64,000 bases of DNA from a bacterium (GTDB taxonomy: Bacteria > Cyanobacteriota > Vampirovibrionia > Gastranaerophilales > JAILCC01): the NCBI GenBank assembly GCA_024680555.1, contig JAILCC010000016.1, forward strand, positions 62,001 through 126,000. Direction: 5' to 3'. The position numbers were made by a program, and so were the translations under genes. Each line of letters starts with the position of its first letter. The first letter of the stretch is position 1. Shown here in pieces: positions 42,479 through 50,443 of this stretch. Under the pieces are notes generated by a model. It was not told the DNA's origin and did not search any database. It saw only the letters and a list, made by a program, of their open reading frames with translations.

Positions 42479-42624
42479 TATTCAATAGATTTCAACACGT
42501 CACTCAAAAGTTTTTGAATTTGACGTTCTTTTTCAAAGTCCCTTTTACCATTGAGCATAAAGCAAATAACCTTGTCTTTCTTAATGCTCCGCATGGGAGC
42601 TTTAGTCTTGACTTCCAACAACAT
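42478..42624 (-). CDS. 48-residue hypothetical protein
   Basis: Small minus-strand gene with AAGGAG six bases before the ATG. The product is MLLEVKTKAPMRS... followed by a charged helical half ending in SIE. The stop runs into the shared terminator hairpin. Not recognised. The good ribosome site and terminator support it as real. Confidence 0.55.
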   Translation of the reverse strand: MLLEVKTKAPMRSIKKDKVICFMLNGKRDFEKERQIQKLLSDVLKSIE

Positions 42625-42742
42625 GCACTACTCCTTACTTAATAAGCCACCCTGTAAAATATACAACACTACATAAATTTCTAAAATATTATCATTTTAC
42701 AAATATTCGTGCAAAAAAAACAAACATTAAAATATAAAAAAA

Positions 42743-44164
42743 TTATTTTTTATTCATTCCCAATTGTTCTTGAAGAGCAATCACGACAGGATCTTTTTTC
42801 GCCTCTGGGTTGCGATAGAGCAGGGTATTCAATGTCGATTTTGCCTGCTGAATTTTATAATTTTTTATGTAAAGATTTGTTAAATTACAATATGCTTTTG
42901 TATTTTTTGAATCCGCCTTAATCACGTTCTTATAATAAACTTCCGCATTTTTCAAATCATTTCTCTTGCCGTATATTCTTGCAAGGCTACTATTTGCGTA
43001 AACATTCATCGGCTCAATGGCAAGCGCCTTTTTGTAGTATTCTATAGCTTCAGCATCCATATTTTGTGATTCATAAGAAGATGCTACACTGTTGTAGCTG
43101 TTGGGATTGTCCGGAAATTTTTTGGCATATTCCAACTCTTCTTGTAATTTTGTATTCATCCTCTCTGTTTTCGAGCCCAATACACGATTTAGGGAGTTCA
43201 CACCGGTTGCATAAGGGTTTTTATCCAACGCATACATTGCTTTAAACGTATTTACATCCCTTGCAGATAATGCCAATTGAGTAGCTGAAGCACCTGCCTT
43301 GTCATACTGCGGGAACATAATGTCACCTTTATCATCACTGTGACCATCAATTCCCAACATGTGACCTGCTTCATGCAAAGCAACATTATAAAAATCATTG
43401 GTGCTTAAAGCTTTATAGTTCGGATCTAAGGTATAGAATGTAATATCTGCTTTATTAATATACCCTTCGTAGAACTTCGTATTTGTCCATCCAAGGGTAG
43501 ATTTTTGAGTCTTTGGAGCAGTTCCTTTCATATACACAAGAACATCCGCCTGAGAAGCATCTATAACATACATAAATGAAACAACACCTTCAGATGCAGA
43601 CTGCCATTTTGAAAGCGCATTTTTGAAAGCTTGAACGTACATAGACTTTGGTCTGGTACTCATATCAATATAAACTTTGATAGGCATTTTCTCAGGATTC
43701 CATGTGTTAATTTCACCTTGCCCCGAAATAGCTTTAGACAAATAATTATCTGTAGTTGAAAAATCAGTCACATTGTTATTATTATTATTTGCTGCAGGCT
43801 TAGTATTATTGGCAGCAGGAGTCTTATCAGAGGTATTTGCAGCATCACCCGTAGTTTTTTCTAAGAAAAACAATGATGCTTTTGCATAATTTGCAACCAT
43901 TGTACCCGGAGCAAGCTGCATAACATATCCGTATTCAAGCTTTGCCTGTTTATAATTTTTTAAATATGTAAGTGTCTGAGCATAATAATATCTTGCATTT
44001 GCATCGTTAGGATTTTGCGTCAAATACTGAACAAAGTAGTAATTTGCCTGCTTAAAATCCTTTTTGGCAAAGGCAGCTTTACCAAGCGCAAAATTATCCG
44101 CCGCAAAAGCAATACTTGAGGCAAAAGCCATAATAGATAACAATGTAATAACAATCTTCTTCAT
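42743..44164 (-). CDS. exported matrixin-like metalloprotease flanked by TPR repeats
   Basis: 473 residues from the chosen start. A signal peptide (about 1-22, ending AFA-A) leads into two or three TPR repeats (about 24-110). An Asn/Thr-rich linker (about 105-140) follows, then a metzincin domain with the complete zinc motif HEAGHMLGIDGH (264-275) and Met-turn IMFPQYD, and finally three more TPR repeats (about 340-465). The metal ligands are intact, so it should be active outside the membrane. The shorter start (44164) is used: it begins the signal peptide and a promoter-like TATCCT lies seven bases upstream. Confidence 0.85.
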   Translation of the reverse strand: MKKIVITLLSIMAFASSIAFAADNFALGKAAFAKKDFKQANYYFVQYLTQNPNDANARYYYAQTLTYLKNYKQAKLEYGYVMQLAPGTMVANYAKASLFFLEKTTGDAANTSDKTPAANNTKPAANNNNNNVTDFSTTDNYLSKAISGQGEINTWNPEKMPIKVYIDMSTRPKSMYVQAFKNALSKWQSASEGVVSFMYVIDASQADVLVYMKGTAPKTQKSTLGWTNTKFYEGYINKADITFYTLDPNYKALSTNDFYNVALHEAGHMLGIDGHSDDKGDIMFPQYDKAGASATQLALSARDVNTFKAMYALDKNPYATGVNSLNRVLGSKTERMNTKLQEELEYAKKFPDNPNSYNSVASSYESQNMDAEAIEYYKKALAIEPMNVYANSSLARIYGKRNDLKNAEVYYKNVIKADSKNTKAYCNLTNLYIKNYKIQQAKSTLNTLLYRNPEAKKDPVVIALQEQLGMNKK

Positions 44165-44248
44165 ATACACTAGGATACTACATATTACTGGCAAAGGCAA
44201 TAAAATATGTTATAATAAATTGCATAGGTAGTGTAATCTGAGGTTAGT

Positions 44249-44755
44249 ATGGAAGCAAATAAAAAAATAAATCATATAATAAAAGAGATGTGCGAACAGA
44301 ATATAATTGCGCAAGACGCAGGCTACGGACCGTTTTGCGCTGCAATCTCCGACAAAGACGATAACATTATTTCCATTGCACACAACAGTGTTATCGTTGA
44401 AAATTCATCGGTATGTCATGCCGAAATAAATGCAATAAAACAAATTCAAGTTCAATATAATACTTATGATTTATCATCTTATGATTTATCAATATGTATA
44501 ACCGCAGAACCCTGCATCATGTGCATCGGTGCAATCATGTGGTCAGGCATTAAAAGAGTATATTACGGTATGTCATCCAAAGAAGTGGAGAAAATATCCG
44601 GTTTTATTGAAGGGTATAAGCCCGACTGGGAAAATTATTTCCAAAAAATCGGTATTGATGTTGTTGGCGGCATAGAAGTTGACGACTGCAAAAAGGCACT
44701 CGAAAACTACGTAAAGAAGAACAATCCTATATATAAACCGAAAACTTTAAGCTAA
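44249..44755 (+). CDS. zinc-dependent nucleobase/nucleoside deaminase (GuaD/TadA-like)
   Basis: Cytidine/deoxycytidylate deaminase-fold protein of 168 residues. Zinc ligands are in CHAEINAIK and EPCIMCIGAIMW, with Glu as proton shuttle. The block GYGPFCAAI near residue 26 and the C-terminal region ISGFIEGY fit bacterial guanine deaminase better than tRNA adenosine deaminase, but specificity cannot be settled. GAGG precedes the ATG. The 3' end overlaps the convergent thioesterase by four bases. Confidence 0.82.
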   Translation: MEANKKINHIIKEMCEQNIIAQDAGYGPFCAAISDKDDNIISIAHNSVIVENSSVCHAEINAIKQIQVQYNTYDLSSYDLSICITAEPCIMCIGAIMWSGIKRVYYGMSSKEVEKISGFIEGYKPDWENYFQKIGIDVVGGIEVDDCKKALENYVKKNNPIYKPKTLS

Positions 44756-45474
44756 TTCCACTCCAATAGCATTGAGCATAACTCTTCTTGAGTAGAAGAG
44801 TTCTTAATTATGTGGACAGTCTTATTATCAAGGACTTGGGCAATAGCATTAACACTGTTGCCGTACACAATATCCTTTTTGTACTGGATATCAATTCTTT
44901 TCAACGATTTTTCTTTTAATATTTCTGCAGGCAGACTTTCTAATGCCCATATAATGTATTTGGCATTGTTTACATGCCTGTTTACATCTATATCATCATA
45001 TCTTATTTCAAAAACTTTTTCTGAAGAAACTTCAGTAACCTGTGGAATTTTATTATAAGGCAAATCATCCTCATTTTTTACGTAATCAATTATGCTATCC
45101 CCGAGTGTTTCTTTGGGGTTAAGCATTGTTTTATTGCTTAAATCCATCAAAGCCCAAGTACTTGTTGCCTTACCGATTAAATTATTGTTGTTATCATAAA
45201 AATAAAAATCACGATATGCAAAATGTTTATTTGCACCTCTTGATTCGGTTTCAAATTTTATAAATGGCAATTTTGAGGGATACGAATATATTTCAATGGC
45301 ATATTTTAACAAGAACCAACCCCAGTTTTGAGAGTAGATATTTTCGTAACCAAAATTCATCTCGTCTGCGTTTTTTGCCGCAATATCCTCAAGATATTCA
45401 AAAAACACAGAGGGTTTCAGCCTCATAAATTCATCCGAATCAGAATATTTTATTTCGTAAATTTTATTGAACAT
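44752..45474 (-). CDS. acyl-ACP thioesterase family protein
   Basis: Double hot-dog thioesterase (FatA/FatB-like) of 240 residues that would release fatty acids from acyl carrier protein. The first hot-dog domain has YEIKYSDSDEFMRLKPSVFF. The second has the family block YDDIDVNRHVNNAKYIIWAL with the catalytic Asn and His. The ATG at 45474 is preferred over an upstream TTG because a promoter (TTGACA, TACAAT) lies between them. No other fatty acid gene is adjacent; accB and accC are 7 kb away. Confidence 0.85.
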   Translation of the reverse strand: MFNKIYEIKYSDSDEFMRLKPSVFFEYLEDIAAKNADEMNFGYENIYSQNWGWFLLKYAIEIYSYPSKLPFIKFETESRGANKHFAYRDFYFYDNNNNLIGKATSTWALMDLSNKTMLNPKETLGDSIIDYVKNEDDLPYNKIPQVTEVSSEKVFEIRYDDIDVNRHVNNAKYIIWALESLPAEILKEKSLKRIDIQYKKDIVYGNSVNAIAQVLDNKTVHIIKNSSTQEELCSMLLEWN

Positions 45475-45507
45475 AAATGAATTGTAACATAAATATTTAC
45501 TTGTCAA
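45475..45507 (-). promoter_or_regulatory. predicted promoter giving a leaderless thioesterase mRNA
   Basis: On the minus strand a perfect TTGACA (45502-45507), 15 bases, TACAAT (45481-45486), then six bases to the ATG. The spacer is two bases short of the ideal. No ribosome site is visible. Confidence 0.45.
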
Positions 45508-45546
45508 TTCACAAAAAAAATGATAATATTAAATCATCTCGTGAAT

Positions 45547-45568
45547 AGAGAGTGGTTCTCCACTCTCT
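45547..45568 (+). promoter_or_regulatory. leader hairpin of the rimP-nusA operon
   Basis: A perfect 9-bp stem AGAGAGTGG / CCACTCTCT with a TTCT loop is followed by TTTAATTTTT, 30 bases before rimP. It could act as an attenuator or a NusA-responsive element. Similar hairpins precede rimP in other bacteria, as far as I recall; homology is not shown. Confidence 0.55.
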
Positions 45569-45599
45569 TTAATTTTTGAAAAAAATCAGGTAACAGGCT

Positions 45600-46109
45600 A
45601 TGCAGCAAGGATTTAGCAGGAAAGAAGTAATAGAAAAAATAACCCCAGTAATTGAAAATGCAGCTATGAAAAATGGGCTTATTCCTATTGAAATTGATTT
45701 CCAAAAAGAATCGGGCAAGTGGTTTTTGAGAATATTTGTATTTTGCAACGACCACCCTGTTACGCTTGATGATTGTGAAAAACTCACAAACACAATAGAT
45801 GATTTTTTAAACGAAATTATTCCGGTGAAGTATTATTTGGAGGTTTCAAGCCCCGGTTTGGAAAGAAAATTTAAATCACTTCAAGAATTTACCATTTTTA
45901 AAGGGGAAAAAATTAAATTAAAAATCAAAAACCCAATATCTGAAGAGAATAATCAAAAAGTTTTTACGGGATACATAGAAGATTTTCAAAAAAATATAGG
46001 ACTCACATTCAAAAACATTGAAAACGATGAGATTTTTATAGTTAACGAAGACAACATAGCTTCAGCGCAATTGATATTTGATGATTATAAAGGAGAACAA
46101 CATGATTAA
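45600..46109 (+). CDS. rimP: ribosome maturation factor RimP
   Basis: Helps assemble the 30S subunit. 169 residues with the two-domain RimP fold: VTLDDCEKLTNTIDDFL and the signature YYLEVSSPGLERKF, then an Sm-like C-terminal domain. First gene of rimP-nusA-ylxR, the usual order at the head of the nusA-infB operon; infB is not here, so the operon has been cut in this genome. The stop overlaps nusA by eight bases. Confidence 0.95.
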   Translation: MQQGFSRKEVIEKITPVIENAAMKNGLIPIEIDFQKESGKWFLRIFVFCNDHPVTLDDCEKLTNTIDDFLNEIIPVKYYLEVSSPGLERKFKSLQEFTIFKGEKIKLKIKNPISEENNQKVFTGYIEDFQKNIGLTFKNIENDEIFIVNEDNIASAQLIFDDYKGEQHD

Positions 46110-47226
46110 ATTCGGCTCAGCACTAATGGATGCTGTTGAACAAATTGAAAGAGAAAAAGCTATCAGCAAAGATATTATTTTGCAATCTTTGTGTGATGCA
46201 ATGGTTAGTGCGTACAAAAAACAAATTCACGACAAAATGGCGACAAACGTTAAAGCCGTTTTATATGAAAAAACAGGTGAAATCGGTATCTACAGAGAAA
46301 AAGTTACCGTAAAAAAAGTTGAAGATGAAAATTTGGAAATTTCATTAAAAGACGCTAAAAAATTAGATCCCGAAGCCGAACTCGACAAAATTGTCGATGT
46401 TGAAGTTACACCTGCAGATTTTGGCAGAATTGCAGCTCAAGCAGCAAAACAAGTAATCACCCAACGTATCAGAGAAGCTGAAAGAGAAATTATTCTCAAC
46501 GAATACCTGAGCAAAAAAGGTACTCTTATGACCGGTATTGTTCAACGTGTTGAATACAGAAACGTCATTGTTAATATCGGTAAAACCGAAGCAATTATGC
46601 CTCCGAGAGAACAATTGAAAAACGAATACTACAAACCCGGTACACGTATTAGGGTGTATGTCCTTGATGTAAAAGAAACAGCAAGACTTCCGCAAGTAAT
46701 TGTTTCTCAAACACACGCAAAAATCGTTCAAGAACTCTTTGAACTTGAAGTTCCTGAAATTGAAGACGGTCTTGTAGAAATTAAAAGCATTACGAGGGAA
46801 GCAGGTTACAGAACAAAAATTGCCGTAGCCGGAACAGATCCGGATGTTGATCCCGTAGGCGCATGTATCGGTCCAAGAGGAAGCAGAATTCAAACCATAG
46901 TAAGCGAGTTAAAGAATGAAAAAATCGATATTATCAGATATTCTGATGATCCTGTTGAATATATTGTAAATTCACTTTCTCCTGCCAAAATAGTTTCTGT
47001 TGATATTTTGGAAGATTCAGACGAAGCTAAAGAAGCGCTTGTTGTTGTTCCTGATGACCAATTAAGTCTTGCTATTGGCATTGGCGGACAGAACGTACGT
47101 CTTGCACACAGATTAACAGGCTGGAAAATAGATATCAAGAGCCTCAGCCAAGTAGAAGAAAGCGGTTATTACGAACAAGATGTTCAGGAAGAACCCGCAG
47201 AAGAAGCCGAAGAAGTTGATGAATAA
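46102..47226 (+). CDS. nusA: transcription elongation/termination factor NusA
   Basis: RNA polymerase-binding factor acting in pausing, termination and antitermination. 374 residues: an N-terminal polymerase-binding domain (1-125), S1 domain (about 135-200, LMTGIVQRVEYRNVIVNIG) and two KH domains (VDPVGACIGPRGSRI and LSLAIGIGGQNVRLAHRLTGW). It ends in an acidic tail and lacks the C-terminal repeats of the E. coli protein, as in many phyla. The start was set at MIKFGSAL because AAAGGAG lies directly upstream. Confidence 0.97.
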   Translation: MIKFGSALMDAVEQIEREKAISKDIILQSLCDAMVSAYKKQIHDKMATNVKAVLYEKTGEIGIYREKVTVKKVEDENLEISLKDAKKLDPEAELDKIVDVEVTPADFGRIAAQAAKQVITQRIREAEREIILNEYLSKKGTLMTGIVQRVEYRNVIVNIGKTEAIMPPREQLKNEYYKPGTRIRVYVLDVKETARLPQVIVSQTHAKIVQELFELEVPEIEDGLVEIKSITREAGYRTKIAVAGTDPDVDPVGACIGPRGSRIQTIVSELKNEKIDIIRYSDDPVEYIVNSLSPAKIVSVDILEDSDEAKEALVVVPDDQLSLAIGIGGQNVRLAHRLTGWKIDIKSLSQVEESGYYEQDVQEEPAEEAEEVDE

Positions 47227-47515
47227 TAAAACCAACAATATTGTAAATAACTATGAGGAAGATGCAAAAAAAGCATCTTCCTCTATTATGAGAAAATGCT
47301 GCGCTTGCGGTAAAATTGCAGACAGAAAAGATTTTATCCGTATTTTGCGCAACCACAAAACAGGCGAATATATAATATCACCCGACAATAAACAATTTGG
47401 CAGAAGTATCTATATTTGCAAATGCAACGAATGCTTAAAATCAGCAATCAAAAAAAAGCGCTTAAAAGCATTATCCGAGGAACAAATCGAACAAATTAAA
47501 GCCAAAATTTTGTAA
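47219..47515 (+). CDS. ylxR: YlxR (DUF448) family RNA-binding protein
   Basis: Small nucleic-acid-binding protein encoded after nusA in many bacteria. The core MRKCCACGKIADRKDFIRI with two CxxC-type pairs (CCAC, CKCNEC) is clear. The ATG at 47219 overlaps the nusA stop and is in frame; a second ATG at 47288 starts exactly at MRKC, as in most homologs. Between the two lies an 11-bp perfect hairpin. I keep the coupled start but consider 47288 possible. 98 or 75 residues respectively. Confidence 0.88.
   Translation: MNNKTNNIVNNYEEDAKKASSSIMRKCCACGKIADRKDFIRILRNHKTGEYIISPDNKQFGRSIYICKCNECLKSAIKKKRLKALSEEQIEQIKAKIL
47255..47283 (+). promoter_or_regulatory. perfect 11-bp hairpin at the ylxR start
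   Basis: GAGGAAGATGC (47255-47265), a 7-A loop, then GCATCTTCCTC (47273-47283). It ends five bases before the alternative ylxR ATG and its 5' arm contains GAGGA, so it could mask a ribosome site. No T-run follows, so it is not a simple terminator. Confidence 0.5.
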
Positions 47516-47729
47516 TAAGTTATATTATGATTGTTTAATTTTTGTAAAGCTTTTTTAACATTCCTATGTTTAAAAAAGCAATTATTGTTCTGCCAAATGT
47601 TTTTATTAAGATACCAAGAGAAATAAAGTGAAAAACTTTATATACACAACCTAACACTACCTTCACAACACATAACGGCGATTAAATACCAAGATGTGTT
47701 ACCTCCCTAACAGGAGGATTTTTTTTGTC
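47516..47729 (+). ncRNA. 214-base gap with hairpins and a terminator; possible small RNA or long 3' UTR
   Basis: No open frame is convincing. A long A/T stem with one bulge pairs GCTTTTTTAACAT with ATGTTTAAAAAAGC (47549-47579). A second pairing AACACAT/ATGTGTT lies near 47665-47700. The gap ends in a terminator. It may be a processed 3' UTR or an independent small RNA. Confidence 0.3.
47702..47726 (+). terminator. rho-independent terminator downstream of ylxR
   Basis: CCTCC, 6-base loop, GGAGG, followed by A and a run of eight T. Confidence 0.8.
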
Positions 47730-48344
47730 TTATTTTAAAAGTTCAAAATAAGACGAATTCAGAAGTTTTTCAATTTTTTTAGAATCAATCGCTCCGTTTA
47801 TGGTTTCAAACACATCGTCGATTTGGTCGTCAGAAAAATTGTCCATAAAAGAAAATGCTTTTGGAAGCTTAATATCGGACGTAAATTTTACGTTGGTGAA
47901 ATATTCATTTACATCAAGAAATTCCTTGTAACTGTCAATAACAACCGCATAAACAGGGTTTATTTTCTTTGTTGCAAAAGGATTTTTATCATTATTCTTG
48001 ATGAATTTCTCAAGTGAGAGCACTTCTATCATAACATCGCCACTTTTGCACTCATCAATGTTTGCACCCAAAAAATCATTTCCTGAGATTTCAACTTGCG
48101 ATTTATATTTGTTTTTCAAATACCCACCGTAAAGCATGCAGCCAAAATAAAAAGCAATCAAATTATCGCAAAGACGCATAATAGGTCCTTCCAAAGACTT
48201 ATATTTCATTTTTCGCTGCGTTGCATTTTTAAACTTTCTCACCTCAATCTGCATATAATCATACGTAATTGAAAACACCAAAACGTATGGTGCAAACCCC
48301 GGATCAAAAGGAACGGTATTCTGTTTTTTACTCTTTGTAGTCAT
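47730..48344 (-). CDS. hypothetical protein
   Basis: Unrecognised soluble protein of 204 residues. The middle contains hydrophobic beta-rich stretches (APYVLVFSITYDYMQIEV, LIAFYFGCMLYGG) and the C-terminal half is acidic and helical (NFSDDQIDDVFETINGAID). No signal peptide. The start MTTKSKK is used because TATCAT lies six bases upstream, matching the leaderless pattern seen elsewhere; an upstream GTG would add six residues. Confidence 0.6.
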   Translation of the reverse strand: MTTKSKKQNTVPFDPGFAPYVLVFSITYDYMQIEVRKFKNATQRKMKYKSLEGPIMRLCDNLIAFYFGCMLYGGYLKNKYKSQVEISGNDFLGANIDECKSGDVMIEVLSLEKFIKNNDKNPFATKKINPVYAVVIDSYKEFLDVNEYFTNVKFTSDIKLPKAFSFMDNFSDDQIDDVFETINGAIDSKKIEKLLNSSYFELLK

Positions 48345-48379
48345 AAAAGCATGATAACGCACAAGCCGCTAATGGGCAA
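48345..48379 (-). promoter_or_regulatory. predicted promoter giving a leaderless mRNA for the 204-residue gene
   Basis: On the minus strand TTGCCC (48374-48379), 17 bases, TATCAT (48351-48356), six bases, then ATG. No ribosome site. Confidence 0.4.
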
Positions 48380-48475
48380 GAAGTTAAAATTAGCCGACAA
48401 GACAAGGAAAATCATTTTTATGTATGATGAAATAAAAATAAAGAAAGATAAAATTATTTTTAGGAGTGAGATGGA

Positions 48476-48634
48476 ATGTTAGATAAATTATTCTCTTTTT
48501 TAGGATTTAATTCGGGCAAAAGCATTGTAGGGCTGCGACAATTAACAGAAGAATTGCCGGAAACCGACAATAAAAAGGCATCAAATAAATCGTCAGAAAA
48601 CATAAAACTTACAGATTTATTAAGACGTGCATAA
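48476..48634 (+). CDS. 52-residue hypothetical protein
   Basis: Small gene with AGGAG nine bases upstream of the ATG; an ATG five bases earlier is out of frame and stops at once. The product begins MLDKLFSFLGFNSGKS and ends in a charged helix (KLTDLLRRA). The amphipathic start could touch a membrane. Convergent with nadK, four bases apart. Not recognised. Confidence 0.55.
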   Translation: MLDKLFSFLGFNSGKSIVGLRQLTEELPETDNKKASNKSSENIKLTDLLRRA

Positions 48635-48637
48635 TTA

Positions 48638-49504
48638 TCACTTAAATGTAGATATTCCCCAATTTAACTTTGTGCGCAATACATGATAGAAATTATTTTC
48701 CGATGATTTCAAGAGTACGAGTTTTGAACACAAAGAAGATTTTTCTATAGTGATTTTTTCACCATTCTGAAGTTTAAAATTATCCTGTCCGTCAGCAGTA
48801 ATACAAACAAAACCATTGTTGTTATCCGTCTTTATCTCAAGTTTTTCGTTACCCGAAATAATTAGAGGTCTGACAGAGAGATTGTGCGGACAAATAGGAG
48901 TTATTGCTATTGCATCAATAACAGGAGAAATTATTGTACCACCTGCCGAAAGGTTGTATGCAGTCGAACCTGTCGGAGTAGAAACTATAATGCCATCAGC
49001 AAGATAATCGCACACCTGTTGTCCATTTACAGACATATATAATCGTGTTGTTCTCGATATTTCGCATCCTTTTATTACAACATCATTGAGAGCTGACAAT
49101 TTTTCGCCCTTGTCGGCACAATACGCATCAAGCATAATTCGGTCTTGAATAACAAAATTGCCGCTTATTATTTCGTCCAATCCTTGTTTAAGCTGGTTGT
49201 GCCCAACTTGAGCCAAAAAACCGAGGTGTCCCAAATTTATTCCCAACAAAGGGACATTGTATTTTGCATAAAATCTTGCAGTAGCTAACAGAGTACCGTC
49301 ACCGCCTATTGATACTGCAAATGTTGCTGTATCATCAAAATTATTTTCATCGGGAATATTATAACGAACAAAGCTATGCCCGTATTTGTCGAGCAATTTT
49401 TCAAGCATATCTGCAATTTTCTCGGAGTTTTTTCCCGATTTATTGCAGACAATTGCAATTTTTTCTAAATTTAATTCTTGTCCATCTTGAGATTTTAAAA
49501 TCAT
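48638..49504 (-). CDS. nadK: NAD kinase
   Basis: Phosphorylates NAD to NADP. 288 residues with the GGDGT motif (SIGGDGTLLATAR), GINLGHLGFLA, the conserved TPTGSTAYNLSAGG and a C-terminal region facing the nicotinamide. AAGGTG precedes the ATG. It follows tlyA by 20 bases; the tlyA-nadK order is common in bacteria. With nadE at 1093 the window holds two NAD-pathway enzymes. Confidence 0.96.
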   Translation of the reverse strand: MILKSQDGQELNLEKIAIVCNKSGKNSEKIADMLEKLLDKYGHSFVRYNIPDENNFDDTATFAVSIGGDGTLLATARFYAKYNVPLLGINLGHLGFLAQVGHNQLKQGLDEIISGNFVIQDRIMLDAYCADKGEKLSALNDVVIKGCEISRTTRLYMSVNGQQVCDYLADGIIVSTPTGSTAYNLSAGGTIISPVIDAIAITPICPHNLSVRPLIISGNEKLEIKTDNNNGFVCITADGQDNFKLQNGEKITIEKSSLCSKLVLLKSSENNFYHVLRTKLNWGISTFK

Positions 49505-49524
49505 AAATATTCACCTTAAAATGA

Positions 49525-50325
49525 TTATAAGTCAACAGAAGCCACAACTTCAAGTATTTTTTCTTCGTTAATCGCTAACGGTGCGGGAGTAAGATATAAT
49601 AGATATTCAATATTTCCGGCCGGACCTGTAATTGGAGAGAAAGTAAGCTTTTGCGCATTCATGCCAATGCCGGAAGCAAAATCAATAAGATTTTTTATAA
49701 CAGCTTCATGAACTTTTTTGTCTTTAACTACACCTTTTTTTTCAATATATTCACGCCCGGCTTCAAATTGAGGTTTTATTAGCGTCACAACTTCAAAATT
49801 CGGTTTTAGAAAATTTTTTATATTTTCCAAAACTTTCGTTACAGAAATAAACGATAAATCCATGGCGCAAAAGTCACATTTTTCATCATCTTCAGAATCA
49901 AAAATATCCAAAAATCCGCAGTTTTTTATATTTGTTCTTTCAATTGTTTTCACACGTGCATCCTGCCTGATTTTCCAAGCAATTTGTCCGTAACCGACAT
50001 CAACCGCATAAACTTTTTTTGCATCATTTTGGAGCATACAGTCGGTAAATCCGCCTGTCGAAGCCCCTGCATCAAGACAAATTTTGTTTTTTAAGTTAAT
50101 TGAGAAAGCTTTGACAGCTTTATCTAGCTTCAAACCACCACGACTGACAAAAGGAAGCGTAATAACTTCTATAAGCATATCCTTTTGAGAATCAAAACCT
50201 TGAGCAGCCTTAGTGATTTTCTCGCCGTTAACTTTCACATGACCTGCCAAAATCAAGCCCTGCGCCTTTGATTTGTTTTCGGCATAACCCCTGTCAACCA
50301 AAATTTTGTCTATTCGTTCTTTCAT
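49525..50325 (-). CDS. tlyA: TlyA-family rRNA 2'-O-methyltransferase
   Basis: S4-domain methyltransferase (hemolysin A/TlyA family) that in other bacteria methylates riboses of 16S and 23S rRNA. 266 residues: an S4 domain (ERIDKILVDRGYAENKSKA), then an FtsJ-type Rossmann fold with LDAGASTGGFTDCML and DVGYGQIAWKIR, and the catalytic K-D-K-E-type residues (MDLSFISV, LIKPQFEAGRE). First gene of the tlyA-nadK pair. Confidence 0.95.
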   Translation of the reverse strand: MKERIDKILVDRGYAENKSKAQGLILAGHVKVNGEKITKAAQGFDSQKDMLIEVITLPFVSRGGLKLDKAVKAFSINLKNKICLDAGASTGGFTDCMLQNDAKKVYAVDVGYGQIAWKIRQDARVKTIERTNIKNCGFLDIFDSEDDEKCDFCAMDLSFISVTKVLENIKNFLKPNFEVVTLIKPQFEAGREYIEKKGVVKDKKVHEAVIKNLIDFASGIGMNAQKLTFSPITGPAGNIEYLLYLTPAPLAINEEKILEVVASVDL

Positions 50326-50443
50326 TGTTTTTTCCGAAAAAATTATTAAAATCTACACCATATAACTGATATTTGAATTATAAACTAAAGATTAAAAAAA
50401 ATCAGTCGACATGTGAAATATGGGAGATAAAGGGAAATAGAAA

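Noticed and set aside
46363..46893. 176-codon minus-strand frame inside nusA
   Set aside because: Phe/Asn/Cys-rich mirror of a well-conserved NusA; no ribosome site and no recognisable domain.
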